From Parahoeflea halophila (GTDB taxonomy: Bacteria; Pseudomonadota; Alphaproteobacteria; Rhizobiales; Rhizobiaceae), in the NCBI RefSeq assembly GCF_900220985.1, contig NZ_OCPC01000006.1:79256-143255 (forward strand): 64,000 nt of DNA, in the 5' to 3' direction. A program made the translations under genes and the position numbers. The notes beneath the pieces are model-generated. The model made no database searches, was not told the DNA's origin, and worked only from the letters and a program-made list of their open reading frames with translations. Below, in pieces: positions 33,071 through 41,896 of this stretch; the stretch's first letter is position 1, and each line of letters begins with the position of its first letter.

Positions 33071-34375
33071 ATGGCGACTGCGCTTGGGCTCGATTTTGGC
33101 ACAACGAACACGGTGATGGCCCGGGTGAGCGAGGGGGCAGAAACAAGTTCCGTCAGCTTCCAGTCGCCCGCCGGAACCGGCGACACCATGCGCACGGCGC
33201 TGTCCTTCATCAAGGACCCGCAGCTCGGCGCCAGTGCGCTTCAGGTCGAAGCCGGCAGTGCGGCAATCCGTGCCTTCATCGACAATCCCGGTGAATGCCG
33301 CTTCCTCCAGTCGATCAAGACCTTCGCCGCCTCGTCCTTGTTCCAGGGCACGATGGTGCACGCCCGCAAATTCCAGTTCGAGGACCTGATGGAGGTCTTC
33401 CTGAGGCGGCTGCAGCACTATGCCGGAGACAACTGGCCGTCGGACGCAAAGCGCGTGGTGACCGGGCGTCCGGTGCATTTCGCCGGTTCAAATCCCGATG
33501 CCGGTCTGGCCATGCGTCGCTACAGCGATGCACTGACCCGGCTGGGCTTTCCTGAACTGCATTATGTCTACGAACCGGTGGCTGCGGCCATTTACTTTGC
33601 GCGGAACCTCGATCACGACGCCACCGTGCTGGTGGCCGATTTCGGCGGCGGCACCAGCGATTTCTCGCTGATCCGCTTTGAAAGCAGGGCAGGGCGCGTC
33701 AGCGCCGTTCCTGTCGGCCAGTCCGGCGTCGGTATCGCCGGAGACCAGTTCGATGCCCGCATAATCGAGCATCTCGTGGCGCCCGAAATCGGAAAAGGCA
33801 CCCAGTTCAAGAGCTTCGGCAAAAGGTTGGATGTACCAGGCAGCTACTACCGCAACTTCTCGCGCTGGAACCAGCTGTCGATCTTCAAGACCACCAGGGA
33901 ATTTGCCGATCTCAAGGCGCTGGTCCGCCAGGCGGTCGAGCCCGACAAGCTGGAACTGTTCATCGACCTGATCGAACATGATGAGGGCTATCAGCTGCAC
34001 CGCGCGGTTTCGGCAGCAAAAATGGCGCTATCTGAGGCGGACGAAGCGGAGTTCCGGTTCCCGGCGCTGGGCAAGGCTGGAGAGAAAATCATCGAACGGC
34101 AGGATTTCGAAGCCTGGATCGAACCGGATATCGCCAGCATCACCGCAGCGCTCGAAGATGTTCTGGAAAAGACCGGCACCAATGCCTGTGCCGTTGACAA
34201 GGTGTTTCTCACCGGCGGAACCTCGTTCGTGCCGGCGGTACGCCGCATCTTTACCGGGCGTTTTGCAGCGGACCGCATCGAGACTGGCGGCGAACTGATC
34301 TCCATCGCCCACGGGCTGGCCCTGATCGGCGAGCGCGACGACATCGAGCACTGGACCGTGCCTGCAGCGGCATGA
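33071..34375 (+). CDS. Hsp70-like ATPase without substrate domain (YegD-type)
   Basis: A 434-residue actin-fold chaperone-like ATPase. Phosphate-1 motif LGLDFGTTNTVMARV (about 4-18), EPVAAAIYFARNL, phosphate-2 VLVADFGGGTSDFSLIRF (about 193-210) and adenosine motif VFLTGGTSFVPAVRRIF near 382 are all present. It ends there, so it has only the nucleotide-binding domain, like E. coli YegD and unlike DnaK (about 640 aa). ATG 33071 has GGAG 8 bases upstream; an upstream extension to 32984 is not protein-like. Partner unknown. Stands alone between the polytopic membrane protein and a DJ-1-like gene. Confidence 0.9.
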   Translation: MATALGLDFGTTNTVMARVSEGAETSSVSFQSPAGTGDTMRTALSFIKDPQLGASALQVEAGSAAIRAFIDNPGECRFLQSIKTFAASSLFQGTMVHARKFQFEDLMEVFLRRLQHYAGDNWPSDAKRVVTGRPVHFAGSNPDAGLAMRRYSDALTRLGFPELHYVYEPVAAAIYFARNLDHDATVLVADFGGGTSDFSLIRFESRAGRVSAVPVGQSGVGIAGDQFDARIIEHLVAPEIGKGTQFKSFGKRLDVPGSYYRNFSRWNQLSIFKTTREFADLKALVRQAVEPDKLELFIDLIEHDEGYQLHRAVSAAKMALSEADEAEFRFPALGKAGEKIIERQDFEAWIEPDIASITAALEDVLEKTGTNACAVDKVFLTGGTSFVPAVRRIFTGRFAADRIETGGELISIAHGLALIGERDDIEHWTVPAAA

Positions 34376-34478
34376 GGGGCAGGGGCCGCGTTGGGTCCGT
34401 TTCTTGGTTTGGGATAAGCTGACGGATGCAATGGCGCGATAGAGGCAGGACCTCATATCGCGCCAGTTGGCCGAGAGC

Positions 34479-35156
34479 TTACTTCATGAGCGCCAGCAAC
34501 GCCTTGGCCGCTTCTTCCGATGAAGCCGGGTTCTGGCCGGTGACGAGCTTTCCATCGGTCAGCACGAACGAGGCCCAGTCATCACCCTTTTGATAGTGAC
34601 CGCCATTCTGCTTGAGCATGTCCTCGACCAGGAAGGGCACCACATCGGTCAGGCCGACAGCCTCCTCTTCTGTGTTGGTGAAACCGGTCACCCGCTTGCC
34701 CGACACCAACGGCTTGCCGTCGGCGCCATTGGTGGATTTGAACACCGCCGGTGCGTGGCACACTGCGCCAACCGGACGGTCAGACCCAGCAAATGCTTCG
34801 ATCAGGCGTTTGCTGTCGGCATCATTGGCGAGGTCCCACAGGGGACCGTGACCGCCGGGATAGAAGATCGCGTCAAAGCCATCGGCGTCGACTTCAGAAA
34901 GCCGGGTGGTCTGGGCCAGCGCCTGCTGTGCCGCAGCATCCTCCTTGAACCGCCTTGTGGCGTCGGTCTGCGCGTCCTCGGCGTCGCTCTTGGGATCGAT
35001 CGGCGGCTGGCCGCCCTTGGGCGATGCAAGAACCACGTCGGCGCCAGCGTCCTTGAGAACATAATAGGGAGCTGCGAACTCCTCGAGCCAAAACCCGGTT
35101 TTCTCGCCGGTGTCGCCAAGTTTGTCGTGAGAGGTGAGTACCATCAGGATTTTCAT
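34479..35156 (-). CDS. DJ-1/PfpI-family protein (HchA-like glutamine amidotransferase fold)
   Basis: A 225-residue DJ-1/PfpI-superfamily protein; nearest types are glyoxalase III/deglycase-like stress proteins. The nucleophile elbow is PVGAVCHAPAVF with C133, followed by the family His; the conserved acidic residue lies in KTGFWLEEFAAPYYVL (about E26). FYPGGHGPLWDL is a further signature. ATG 35156 begins the first beta strand (MKILMVLTSHD). Convergent with the Hsp70-like gene and upstream of rpsB on the other strand. Probably detoxifies reactive carbonyls; not shown by sequence alone. Confidence 0.9.
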   Translation of the reverse strand: MKILMVLTSHDKLGDTGEKTGFWLEEFAAPYYVLKDAGADVVLASPKGGQPPIDPKSDAEDAQTDATRRFKEDAAAQQALAQTTRLSEVDADGFDAIFYPGGHGPLWDLANDADSKRLIEAFAGSDRPVGAVCHAPAVFKSTNGADGKPLVSGKRVTGFTNTEEEAVGLTDVVPFLVEDMLKQNGGHYQKGDDWASFVLTDGKLVTGQNPASSEEAAKALLALMK

Positions 35157-35527
35157 TGGATTACGTCCAGTCCATGTTCGAGATGTGAAATGCCGGCGCT
35201 CCGCAGCCAGTCGGAGGCGCCTCCGTCCCCGGCACCGCAAATGCGGATTACCGGTTCCGGCCGGGAAGGCTGTATCTGGTCACTTTCCGGGGTTTGTGAA
35301 GGCCTGCGCGGATCAACTGTTTCGTGATCGGCGCGATCTGACCTGTTGTGAGGACGTCCCGGCGGCTTTTTCCAGCTTCGCCCTTGCAAATCCTGACGCG
35401 TGGCTGTAAGCGACGCCTATTCCACACGTGGGGCATGGGTTGGTCCGGGAGAAATCCGGATCGGTCCGCCGGTGGCGCCTAGCGCTCACGCCCTGCGGAG
35501 GTTCAACCGGAAACAGGAGTAAAAGGC
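35157..35527. other. Intergenic promoter region upstream of rpsB
   Basis: No gene in 371 bases. It divides the DJ-1-like gene from rpsB and must hold both promoters. TTGCAA (35384-35389), 17 bases, TAAGCG (35407-35412) is a candidate rpsB promoter, giving a leader of about 110 bases. I cannot show an S2-binding leader structure by eye. Confidence 0.35.
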
Positions 35528-36316
35528 ATGGCATTGCCGGAATTTTCCATGCGCCAGCTGCTTGAAGCAGGCGTGCACTTCGGACACCAGACTCACCGCT
35601 GGAACCCGAAAATGAAGCCGTACATCTTCGGCGCTCGCAACAATCTTCACATTCTCGACCTCGGCCAGACCGTGCCGATGATGAACCAGGCTCTCAAGCT
35701 TGTGTCCGACACCGTCTCCAAGGGCGGCCGCGTGCTGTTTGTCGGCACCAAGCGTCAGGCGTCCGAGATCGTTGCAGATGCTGCCGCCCGTTCGGCGCAG
35801 TACTACGTCAACGCCCGTTGGCTCGGCGGTATGCTGACCAACTGGAAGACCATTTCCCACTCGATCCAGCGCCTGCGGAAGCTCGATGAGATCCTGTCTG
35901 CCGAAGCTTCCGGCTTCACCAAGAAGGAACGCCTCAATCTCGAGCGCGAGCGCGAAAAGCTCAACCGCGCGCTGGGTGGTATCCGCGACATGGGTGGCAC
36001 CCCCGACCTGATGTTCGTCATCGACACCAACAAGGAAGGCATTGCCATCCAGGAAGCCAAGCGCCTTGGCATTCCGGTCGTTGCAATCATCGATTCCAAC
36101 TGCGATCCCGACGTTGTCGATTACCCGATCCCGGGCAATGACGACGCCAGCCGCGCCATCTCGCTCTATTGCGATCTGATCAGCCGCGCCTGCATCGACG
36201 GCATCGCACGTCAGCAGGGCGCCTCGGGTGTTGATCTGGGCGAAATGGATGCACCTTCTGAGCCGGCTCTCGAAGCCGCACCGGAAGCTGCTGCGGACGC
36301 TCCCGCACAGGCATAA
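35528..36316 (+). CDS. rpsB: 30S ribosomal protein S2
   Basis: S2, 262 residues, binds the head-body junction of the small subunit and recruits S1. Typical start [20 protein letters not shown], then [52 protein letters not shown], and [20 protein letters not shown]. The last 35 residues form an Ala/Glu/Pro-rich alphaproteobacterial tail. AGGAG upstream of ATG 35528 is strong. First gene of the translation/envelope supercluster; tsf follows after 150 bp containing a hairpin. Confidence 0.98.
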   Translation: MALPEFSMRQLLEAGVHFGHQTHRWNPKMKPYIFGARNNLHILDLGQTVPMMNQALKLVSDTVSKGGRVLFVGTKRQASEIVADAAARSAQYYVNARWLGGMLTNWKTISHSIQRLRKLDEILSAEASGFTKKERLNLEREREKLNRALGGIRDMGGTPDLMFVIDTNKEGIAIQEAKRLGIPVVAIIDSNCDPDVVDYPIPGNDDASRAISLYCDLISRACIDGIARQQGASGVDLGEMDAPSEPALEAAPEAAADAPAQA

Positions 36317-36338
36317 ATCCGGGTTTCGGACAACTCCG

Positions 36339-36368
36339 GCCCGGCCAAGCCATTGCGCTTTGCCGGGC
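36339..36368 (+). other. Intercistronic hairpin rpsB-tsf
   Basis: GCCCGGC (36339-36345) pairs with GCCGGGC (36362-36368), with an inner AAGC/GCTT pairing. No T tract follows, so it is more likely an attenuator or RNA processing/stability element that sets the S2 to EF-Ts ratio than a full terminator. Confidence 0.5.
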
Positions 36369-36466
36369 TGTCACATTTCAATGGCATGGTTGCATGCCGC
36401 CAGGTGATACCCGGTCATGTGCCGACGTGACGGCGAAACCGGACACCCCAGAATGAAGAGGCTGAC

Positions 36467-37390
36467 ATGAGCATTACCGCTGCAATGGTAAAAGAGCTGC
36501 GCGACAAGACCGGCGCCGGCATGATGGACTGCAAGAAGGCGCTCGGCGAGACCGACGGCGACATGGAAGCAGCCGTTGACTGGCTGCGGGCCAAGGGCAT
36601 TGCCAAGGCCGACAAGAAGTCCGGCCGTACTGCTGCCGAAGGCCTGATCGCCGTTGCCTCCGAAGGCAATTCGGCCGTCGTGGTCGAGGTCAACTCCGAG
36701 ACCGATTTCGTTGCCCGCAACGACGGTTTCCAGGAACTGGCTCGTTCGATCGCATCCGTCGCGCTGTCCACCGATGGTTCGGCCGAAGCCGTCAGCGAAG
36801 CCACCGTGCCTTCCACCGGCAAGTCGGTCACCGACACAGTCAAGGACGCGATTGCCCATATCGGTGAGAACATGAGTTTCCGCCGTGCGGCCAAGCTGAG
36901 CGTCGACAATGGCGTTGTCGCCACCTACGTTCACAATGCCGTCACCGATGGCCTTGGCAAGCTGGGCGTGCTCGTTGCGGTCAAGTCCACAGGCGACACC
37001 GACGCTCTTGCTGCAATCGGCCGCCAGGTCGCCATGCACATCGCCGCCACCAACCCGCTGGCGCTGACCTCGACCGACGTCGACCCGGCCATCGCCGACC
37101 GCGAACGCAGCGTCTTCATCGAACAGGCGCGCGAATCGGGCAAGCCGGAAGCCATCATCGAGAAGATGGTCGAGGGCCGGATGCGCAAGTTCTACGAGGA
37201 AGTGGCCCTTCTTTCGCAGGCTTTTGTCGTCAACCCCGACCAGACCGTCGGCGAGGCCGTTGAGGCAGCCGCTGCCGATGCAGGCGCACCCGTCGAGATC
37301 GCCGGCTTCGTCCGTTTCCAGCTCGGCGAAGGTATCGAGCGGGAAGAGAGCGACTTCGCGGCAGAAGTGGCCGCAGCCGCAAAGGGCTGA
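36467..37390 (+). CDS. tsf: Elongation factor Ts
   Basis: EF-Ts, 307 residues, the guanine nucleotide exchange factor for EF-Tu. UBA-like N-terminus [25 protein letters not shown], the exchange loop [16 protein letters not shown] (about 80-95, with the TDFV motif), and two dimerisation subdomains. ATG 36467 follows GAGG at suitable spacing. Downstream of rpsB, as in nearly all bacteria; pyrH follows after a hairpin. Confidence 0.98.
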   Translation: MSITAAMVKELRDKTGAGMMDCKKALGETDGDMEAAVDWLRAKGIAKADKKSGRTAAEGLIAVASEGNSAVVVEVNSETDFVARNDGFQELARSIASVALSTDGSAEAVSEATVPSTGKSVTDTVKDAIAHIGENMSFRRAAKLSVDNGVVATYVHNAVTDGLGKLGVLVAVKSTGDTDALAAIGRQVAMHIAATNPLALTSTDVDPAIADRERSVFIEQARESGKPEAIIEKMVEGRMRKFYEEVALLSQAFVVNPDQTVGEAVEAAAADAGAPVEIAGFVRFQLGEGIEREESDFAAEVAAAAKG

Positions 37391-37426
37391 CACGGTCGCC
37401 CAAGCGGCGCATTGTCGAAAAAACCG

Positions 37427-37458
37427 GAAGGGCATCGCGTGACAACGCGGTGCCCTTC
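37427..37458 (+). terminator. Hairpin between tsf and pyrH
   Basis: 13-bp stem with one mismatch (37427-37439 with 37446-37458) and a 6-base loop. The trailing sequence GTGTAT has few T, so it is probably a partial terminator or processing site that reduces transcription into pyrH-frr-uppS. Confidence 0.55.
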
Positions 37459-37496
37459 GTGTATCCGGGCCTGACACATCAAATCCGGAACAATCC

Positions 37497-38219
37497 ATGT
37501 CCTCAGAGCCCCTGTTCAAACGCGTCCTTCTTAAAGCCTCTGGCGAAGCCCTGATGGGCGAGCAGGGATTTGGCATTGATGTCGCGGTGGTTGACCGGAT
37601 CGCCGCCGATATCGCTGAAGTTCGCAGCATGGGCGTCGAAGTCGGCGTTGTTGTCGGCGGCGGCAACATCTTCCGCGGCGTCGCGGTAGCTTCGAAGGGC
37701 GGCGACCGGGTCACCGGCGATCACATGGGCATGCTGGCGACTGTCATCAACGCGCTGGCTCTTGCCACCTCGCTGCGCAAGCTCGGCATCGACACGGAAG
37801 TGCTTTCGGCCATCTCGATGCCGGAAATCTGCCAGAGCTTTTCCCAGCGTGCCGCACTGCATCACCTCGAGAAGGGCAGGGTGGTGATCTTTGCCGGCGG
37901 CACGGGAAACCCCTTCTTTACCACCGATTCAGCCGCTGCACTGCGCGCCGCCGAAATGGGAGCCGAAGCCATCCTCAAGGGAACCCAGGTCGACGGCATC
38001 TATTCGGCCGATCCGAAAAAGAACCCCGACGCCACCCGTTATGACAACATCACCCACGACGAAGTGCTCAACAAGGGGCTTGCCGTCATGGATGTTGCGG
38101 CGGTGGCGCTGGCGCGCGAAAACCGTATTCCGATCGTCGTCTTCTCGATTCACGAGAAGGGCGCATTCGCAAAGATCATGGTCGGTGAAGGCCGGGCAAC
38201 CATCGTACGCGATCATTAA
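37497..38219 (+). CDS. pyrH: Uridylate kinase
   Basis: UMP kinase, 240 residues, hexameric, makes UDP from UMP in pyrimidine nucleotide synthesis. Amino acid kinase fold: [42 protein letters not shown] with the GTP-effector loop, [22 protein letters not shown], and [22 protein letters not shown] 37497 gives the normal length. It precedes frr by about 60 bp, the usual order. Confidence 0.98.
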   Translation: MSSEPLFKRVLLKASGEALMGEQGFGIDVAVVDRIAADIAEVRSMGVEVGVVVGGGNIFRGVAVASKGGDRVTGDHMGMLATVINALALATSLRKLGIDTEVLSAISMPEICQSFSQRAALHHLEKGRVVIFAGGTGNPFFTTDSAAALRAAEMGAEAILKGTQVDGIYSADPKKNPDATRYDNITHDEVLNKGLAVMDVAAVALARENRIPIVVFSIHEKGAFAKIMVGEGRATIVRDH

Positions 38220-38281
38220 CCGCGGTCAGCGCAAGGAGCGCGCCGCGAGGAACACAGGCTTGTTTGCAGGGAGAACTGGCA

Positions 38282-38842
38282 ATGAGTGAAGGCGTTGACT
38301 TGAAAGAACTCAAACGTCGCATGGAAGGCGCAATCACGGCCTTCAAGAGTGATATCTCATCATTGCGCACCGGTCGCGCGTCCGCCAACGTACTCGATCC
38401 GGTGATGGTCGAAGCCTACGGTACGCGCGTGCCGCTCAACCAGGTGGCCAATGTCACCGTCCCCGAGCCGCGCATGCTCGGCGTCTCAGTCTGGGACAAG
38501 CAGATGGTCGGCGCCGTCGATCGTGGTATTCGCGAAGCCAATCTGGGTCTTAATCCGATCGTCGATGGCACCAATCTGCGCATCCCGCTGCCCGATCTCA
38601 ACGAGGAACGCCGCAAGTCGCTGGTCAAGGTCTCGCACACCTATGCCGAAAACGCCCGCGTCGCCATCCGCAATGTGCGCCGCGACGGCATGGACACGAT
38701 CAAGAAGGCGGAAAAGGACGGCGATATCAGCCAGGACGACAGCCGCCGCGAAGCCGACCTCGTGCAGAAAATGACAGACGAAAAAATTTCCGAGATCGAC
38801 AGCTTGCTGGTCGAGAAAGAAAAGGAAATCATGCAGGTTTAG
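38282..38842 (+). CDS. frr: Ribosome recycling factor
   Basis: RRF, 186 residues, splits post-termination ribosomes with EF-G. Motifs: [57 protein letters not shown], and [32 protein letters not shown] 38282 is chosen over 38264 (which would add MQGELA); a GGGAGAA lies upstream. Standard length. Third gene after pyrH; uppS follows in 26 bp. Confidence 0.97.
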   Translation: MSEGVDLKELKRRMEGAITAFKSDISSLRTGRASANVLDPVMVEAYGTRVPLNQVANVTVPEPRMLGVSVWDKQMVGAVDRGIREANLGLNPIVDGTNLRIPLPDLNEERRKSLVKVSHTYAENARVAIRNVRRDGMDTIKKAEKDGDISQDDSRREADLVQKMTDEKISEIDSLLVEKEKEIMQV

Positions 38843-38868
38843 GCGCGACTCGCGTAACCAGTCGGGAA

Positions 38869-39624
38869 ATGGCCAGAACGATGCAATCTGAAGCACCCAC
38901 AAGCTCGCCACGGCACGTTGCCATCATCATGGATGGCAACGGCCGATGGGCGGAGGCGCGGGGTCTGCCGCGGACCGCCGGCCACCGGGCCGGCGTCGAG
39001 CGTGTCCGCGAGGCGGTGCGGACCGCCGGCGAAGCCGGGATCGAATACCTGACGCTGTTTGCCTTCTCGTCGGAAAACTGGAGGCGGCCGGAACAGGAAG
39101 TCTCGGATTTGATGGGACTCCTTCGCTTCTTTGTTCGCAAGGATCTTGCTGAGCTGCACCGCGAAAATGTCCGCGTCAAGGTGATTGGCTGCCGTCAGAA
39201 CATTCAGCCCGACATCCGCGCGCTTTTGACCGATGCCGAAAACCGGACGCGGGAAAACACAGGGATCACGCTTGTTATCGCCTTCAATTACGGCGCCCGC
39301 GACGAACTGGTGCGCGCGGCACGAAAGCTTGTTGAGGATGTGCAGTCCGGTGTCCTTGATGCGGCCGCGATTGACGAGGCAGCGGTTTCCGGCCGGGTGG
39401 ACACCGCCGGCATTCCCGACCCCGATGTTGTGATCCGCACCAGCGGCGAACAGCGGCTGTCCAACTTCCTGCTATGGCAGGCGGCCTATTCCGAGTTTGT
39501 CTTCCTGCCTTGCCTGTGGCCGGATTTCGACCGGGCGGCGTTCCACGAAGCCTTGGTCGAATACGCCGGCCGGGAGCGCCGTTTTGGTGTCGTTTCCGCA
39601 CCCTGCATTGCGGTCGGGTCCTGA
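38869..39624 (+). CDS. uppS: Isoprenyl transferase (undecaprenyl diphosphate synthase)
   Basis: cis-Prenyltransferase, 251 residues, builds undecaprenyl diphosphate, the lipid carrier for peptidoglycan and O-antigen. Signature [29 protein letters not shown] carries the Mg-binding Asp. ENWRRP and the late [21 protein letters not shown] and [13 protein letters not shown] are also typical. ATG 38869 or ATG 38881 could be the start. The stop TGA (39622-39624) overlaps the cdsA start as TGATG. Confidence 0.97.
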   Translation: MARTMQSEAPTSSPRHVAIIMDGNGRWAEARGLPRTAGHRAGVERVREAVRTAGEAGIEYLTLFAFSSENWRRPEQEVSDLMGLLRFFVRKDLAELHRENVRVKVIGCRQNIQPDIRALLTDAENRTRENTGITLVIAFNYGARDELVRAARKLVEDVQSGVLDAAAIDEAAVSGRVDTAGIPDPDVVIRTSGEQRLSNFLLWQAAYSEFVFLPCLWPDFDRAAFHEALVEYAGRERRFGVVSAPCIAVGS

Positions 39625-40460
39625 TGTCGCGTGAACTCAGATTGCGCATCATCTCCGGGGTGATACTCGGCATTCTCGTGCTGGCTGCCACCTGGGCCGG
39701 CGGCATCTGGTTCAGAAGCCTTGCGGTTTTGATCATGGTGCTGATGCACTACGAGTTTTCCACCATCACCAATGCGACGGCCAGGGTGCCGCTTGCCAAC
39801 GCCATCGGCTGGATGGCCATTCTCGCCACCGCCGTCTTCATCCTGACATCGCTGCCGCAGATGGCCCTGGCCGCGATCTTCATTGGTGGCTGCGGCGCGG
39901 TTCTGGCCGGAGTGACGCGCGGTGGCGGGCTGTGGTCTGCGACCGCGGTTGTCTATGCCGGCTTTTCGGGGCTGGCGCTTGCGGAAATCCGCGGTGAGGG
40001 ACATTTCGGCCTGTTTGCCATGCTGTTCATCTTCGCCATCGTATGGGCAACTGACATTCTGGCCTATTTTTGCGGACGTGCGCTTGGCGGGCCGAAACTT
40101 GCACCGCCGATTTCGCCGGGAAAGACCTGGTCTGGCGCCATTTTCGGTGCGGCTGCTGGTGTCGGCGCAGGCGTTGGCGTGGCGCTCATCGTGCGCCAGG
40201 GCGGCGGGATCATGATCCCGCTGATCGCGCTGTTGCTTTCGATTGCCTCGCAGATCGGTGATCTGTTCGAATCATGGGTCAAGCGCCGCTTCGGCGCCAA
40301 GGATTCCAGCCGGCTGATTCCCGGTCATGGTGGCGTCATGGATCGTGTCGACGGTCTTGTCTTCGCCGCATTTGCGGCCTTTTTGCTAGCGAACCTGATG
40401 CCGCTTGCTGATCGTGCCGGTGGAATAGATGAGCTTGCCGCAAGGTTGCTCGGTCTATAG
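39624..40460 (+). CDS. cdsA: Phosphatidate cytidylyltransferase
   Basis: CDP-diacylglycerol synthase, 278 residues, with about eight membrane helices; makes the precursor of all phospholipids. The C-terminal signature is intact: IGDLFESWVKRRFGAKDSSR, then LIPGHGGVMDRVDGLVFAA with the catalytic Asp residues. ATG 39624 overlaps the uppS stop, so the two are co-translated. The gene for DXP reductoisomerase (dxr), found next in many other proteobacteria, is not here; rseP follows after about 105 bp. Confidence 0.96.
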   Translation: MSRELRLRIISGVILGILVLAATWAGGIWFRSLAVLIMVLMHYEFSTITNATARVPLANAIGWMAILATAVFILTSLPQMALAAIFIGGCGAVLAGVTRGGGLWSATAVVYAGFSGLALAEIRGEGHFGLFAMLFIFAIVWATDILAYFCGRALGGPKLAPPISPGKTWSGAIFGAAAGVGAGVGVALIVRQGGGIMIPLIALLLSIASQIGDLFESWVKRRFGAKDSSRLIPGHGGVMDRVDGLVFAAFAAFLLANLMPLADRAGGIDELAARLLGL

Positions 40461-40565
40461 TCCGCCCAAGGGCAGCGTCGGCCCCTGTGACTGAGCGATG
40501 TGTGATTCAGCTGCAATGATTGATTTGGACGCCCGCAGACTGGCGCCACGAAAGGACACGATAAC

Positions 40566-41693
40566 ATGGAATTTCTGACCTCCTCGGCTGGAAACATCCT
40601 CAGTGCGCTGCCACCGTTTCTGCTGGTGCTGACGATCGTGGTGTTCGTCCACGAACTCGGTCACTATCTGGTCGGCCGCTGGTGCGGCATTCACGCCGAT
40701 GTCTTTTCGGTAGGTTTCGGTCCCGAGCTCATCGGGCGCAACGACAGGCACGGCACGCGCTGGAAGCTGTCGCTGATTCCGCTGGGCGGCTACGTCAAGT
40801 TCCGCGGTGATGAAAACACCACCAGCCTGCCGTCCGGTGCTGCCGATCTCGATGCCATCGAGCGCGAAGGCTCCTTTGCAGCCGCATCGCTGTGGCGCCG
40901 TGCAGCTACTGTTGCAGCCGGCCCGTTCGCCAACTTCATTCTTGCGATCGCCATTTTTTCGGTGATGTTTGGCGTCAATGGCAAGGTGATCGCCGATCCC
41001 GTGGTCGCCCAGGTTCAGCCCGCAAGTGCAGCCCAGGCGGCAGGAATTCTTCCCGGTGACCGTTTTGTCGCCATCGACGGCATCCAGGTCGAAGTCTTCG
41101 ATGATGTTCAGCGCTATGTCAGCGTGCGTCCTGAGGTCCCGATCACCGTGACACTCGACCGCGCCGGCGAGATGGTCGATGTCACCCTGACACCGGCCCG
41201 TACCGAAATCTCCGACCCCTTCGGCAACAAGATGGAAATCGGCCGTATCGGGGTCGTTACGAACAATGATTCCGGCAATTTCCGGGTTCGTGAATTTGGA
41301 CCGCTTGAAGCCGTCGGCGAGGGCGTGGCGCAAAGCTGGTACATCGTCACACGCACGGTGGATTACATCGGCAACATAATCACCGGGCGCGAAAAACCCG
41401 ACCAGCTGGGTGGGCCAATCCGGGTCGCCAAATACTCCAAGGATATGTCCACTCTGGGCATTGGCGCGCTGATCCAGCTCGCCGCGGTGCTGTCGGTTTC
41501 CATCGGCCTTCTCAACCTCATGCCGGTGCCGATGCTGGATGGCGGACATCTCGTGTTTTATGCCATCGAGGCGGTGCGTGGCCGCCCGCCCGGGGAGGTT
41601 GCCCAGGAATGGGCCTACCGCGTCGGCCTGTCACTGGTTCTGGCGCTCATGCTGTTTGCCACATGGAATGACGTTTCCATGCTGGTTGGTTGA
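40566..41693 (+). CDS. rseP: Site-2 protease RseP
   Basis: Intramembrane zinc metalloprotease, 375 residues. Zinc motif H29-E-L-G-H33 in VVFVHELGHYLVGR lies in the first helix; a PDZ domain (about 120-210, VQPASAAQAAGILPGDRFVAIDG) follows; the third zinc ligand is in LNLMPVPMLDGGHLVFY. It cleaves membrane-bound anti-sigma factors and signal peptides. AAGGA 9 bases before ATG 40566. Next gene is bamA, the standard rhizobial order. Confidence 0.96.
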   Translation: MEFLTSSAGNILSALPPFLLVLTIVVFVHELGHYLVGRWCGIHADVFSVGFGPELIGRNDRHGTRWKLSLIPLGGYVKFRGDENTTSLPSGAADLDAIEREGSFAAASLWRRAATVAAGPFANFILAIAIFSVMFGVNGKVIADPVVAQVQPASAAQAAGILPGDRFVAIDGIQVEVFDDVQRYVSVRPEVPITVTLDRAGEMVDVTLTPARTEISDPFGNKMEIGRIGVVTNNDSGNFRVREFGPLEAVGEGVAQSWYIVTRTVDYIGNIITGREKPDQLGGPIRVAKYSKDMSTLGIGALIQLAAVLSVSIGLLNLMPVPMLDGGHLVFYAIEAVRGRPPGEVAQEWAYRVGLSLVLALMLFATWNDVSMLVG

Positions 41694-41896
41694 AATTGAG
41701 GGTCAGGCCGTGCTAACGGTCTGTTTACCCTGATATTGGGTAGGCGTGGCGGAATCGTCACGTCTGCAAAGGAAGTAAATAGAAATTAACTCCGTCCCTT
41801 GCTTGTATAGCAAAAGCGGGTAAAACGGACGCCAGTCATGACTCACGCAGTGTGTCGCCGTTTGGGGCATCCGAGTAAAAAAAGGTAATAAGATCA

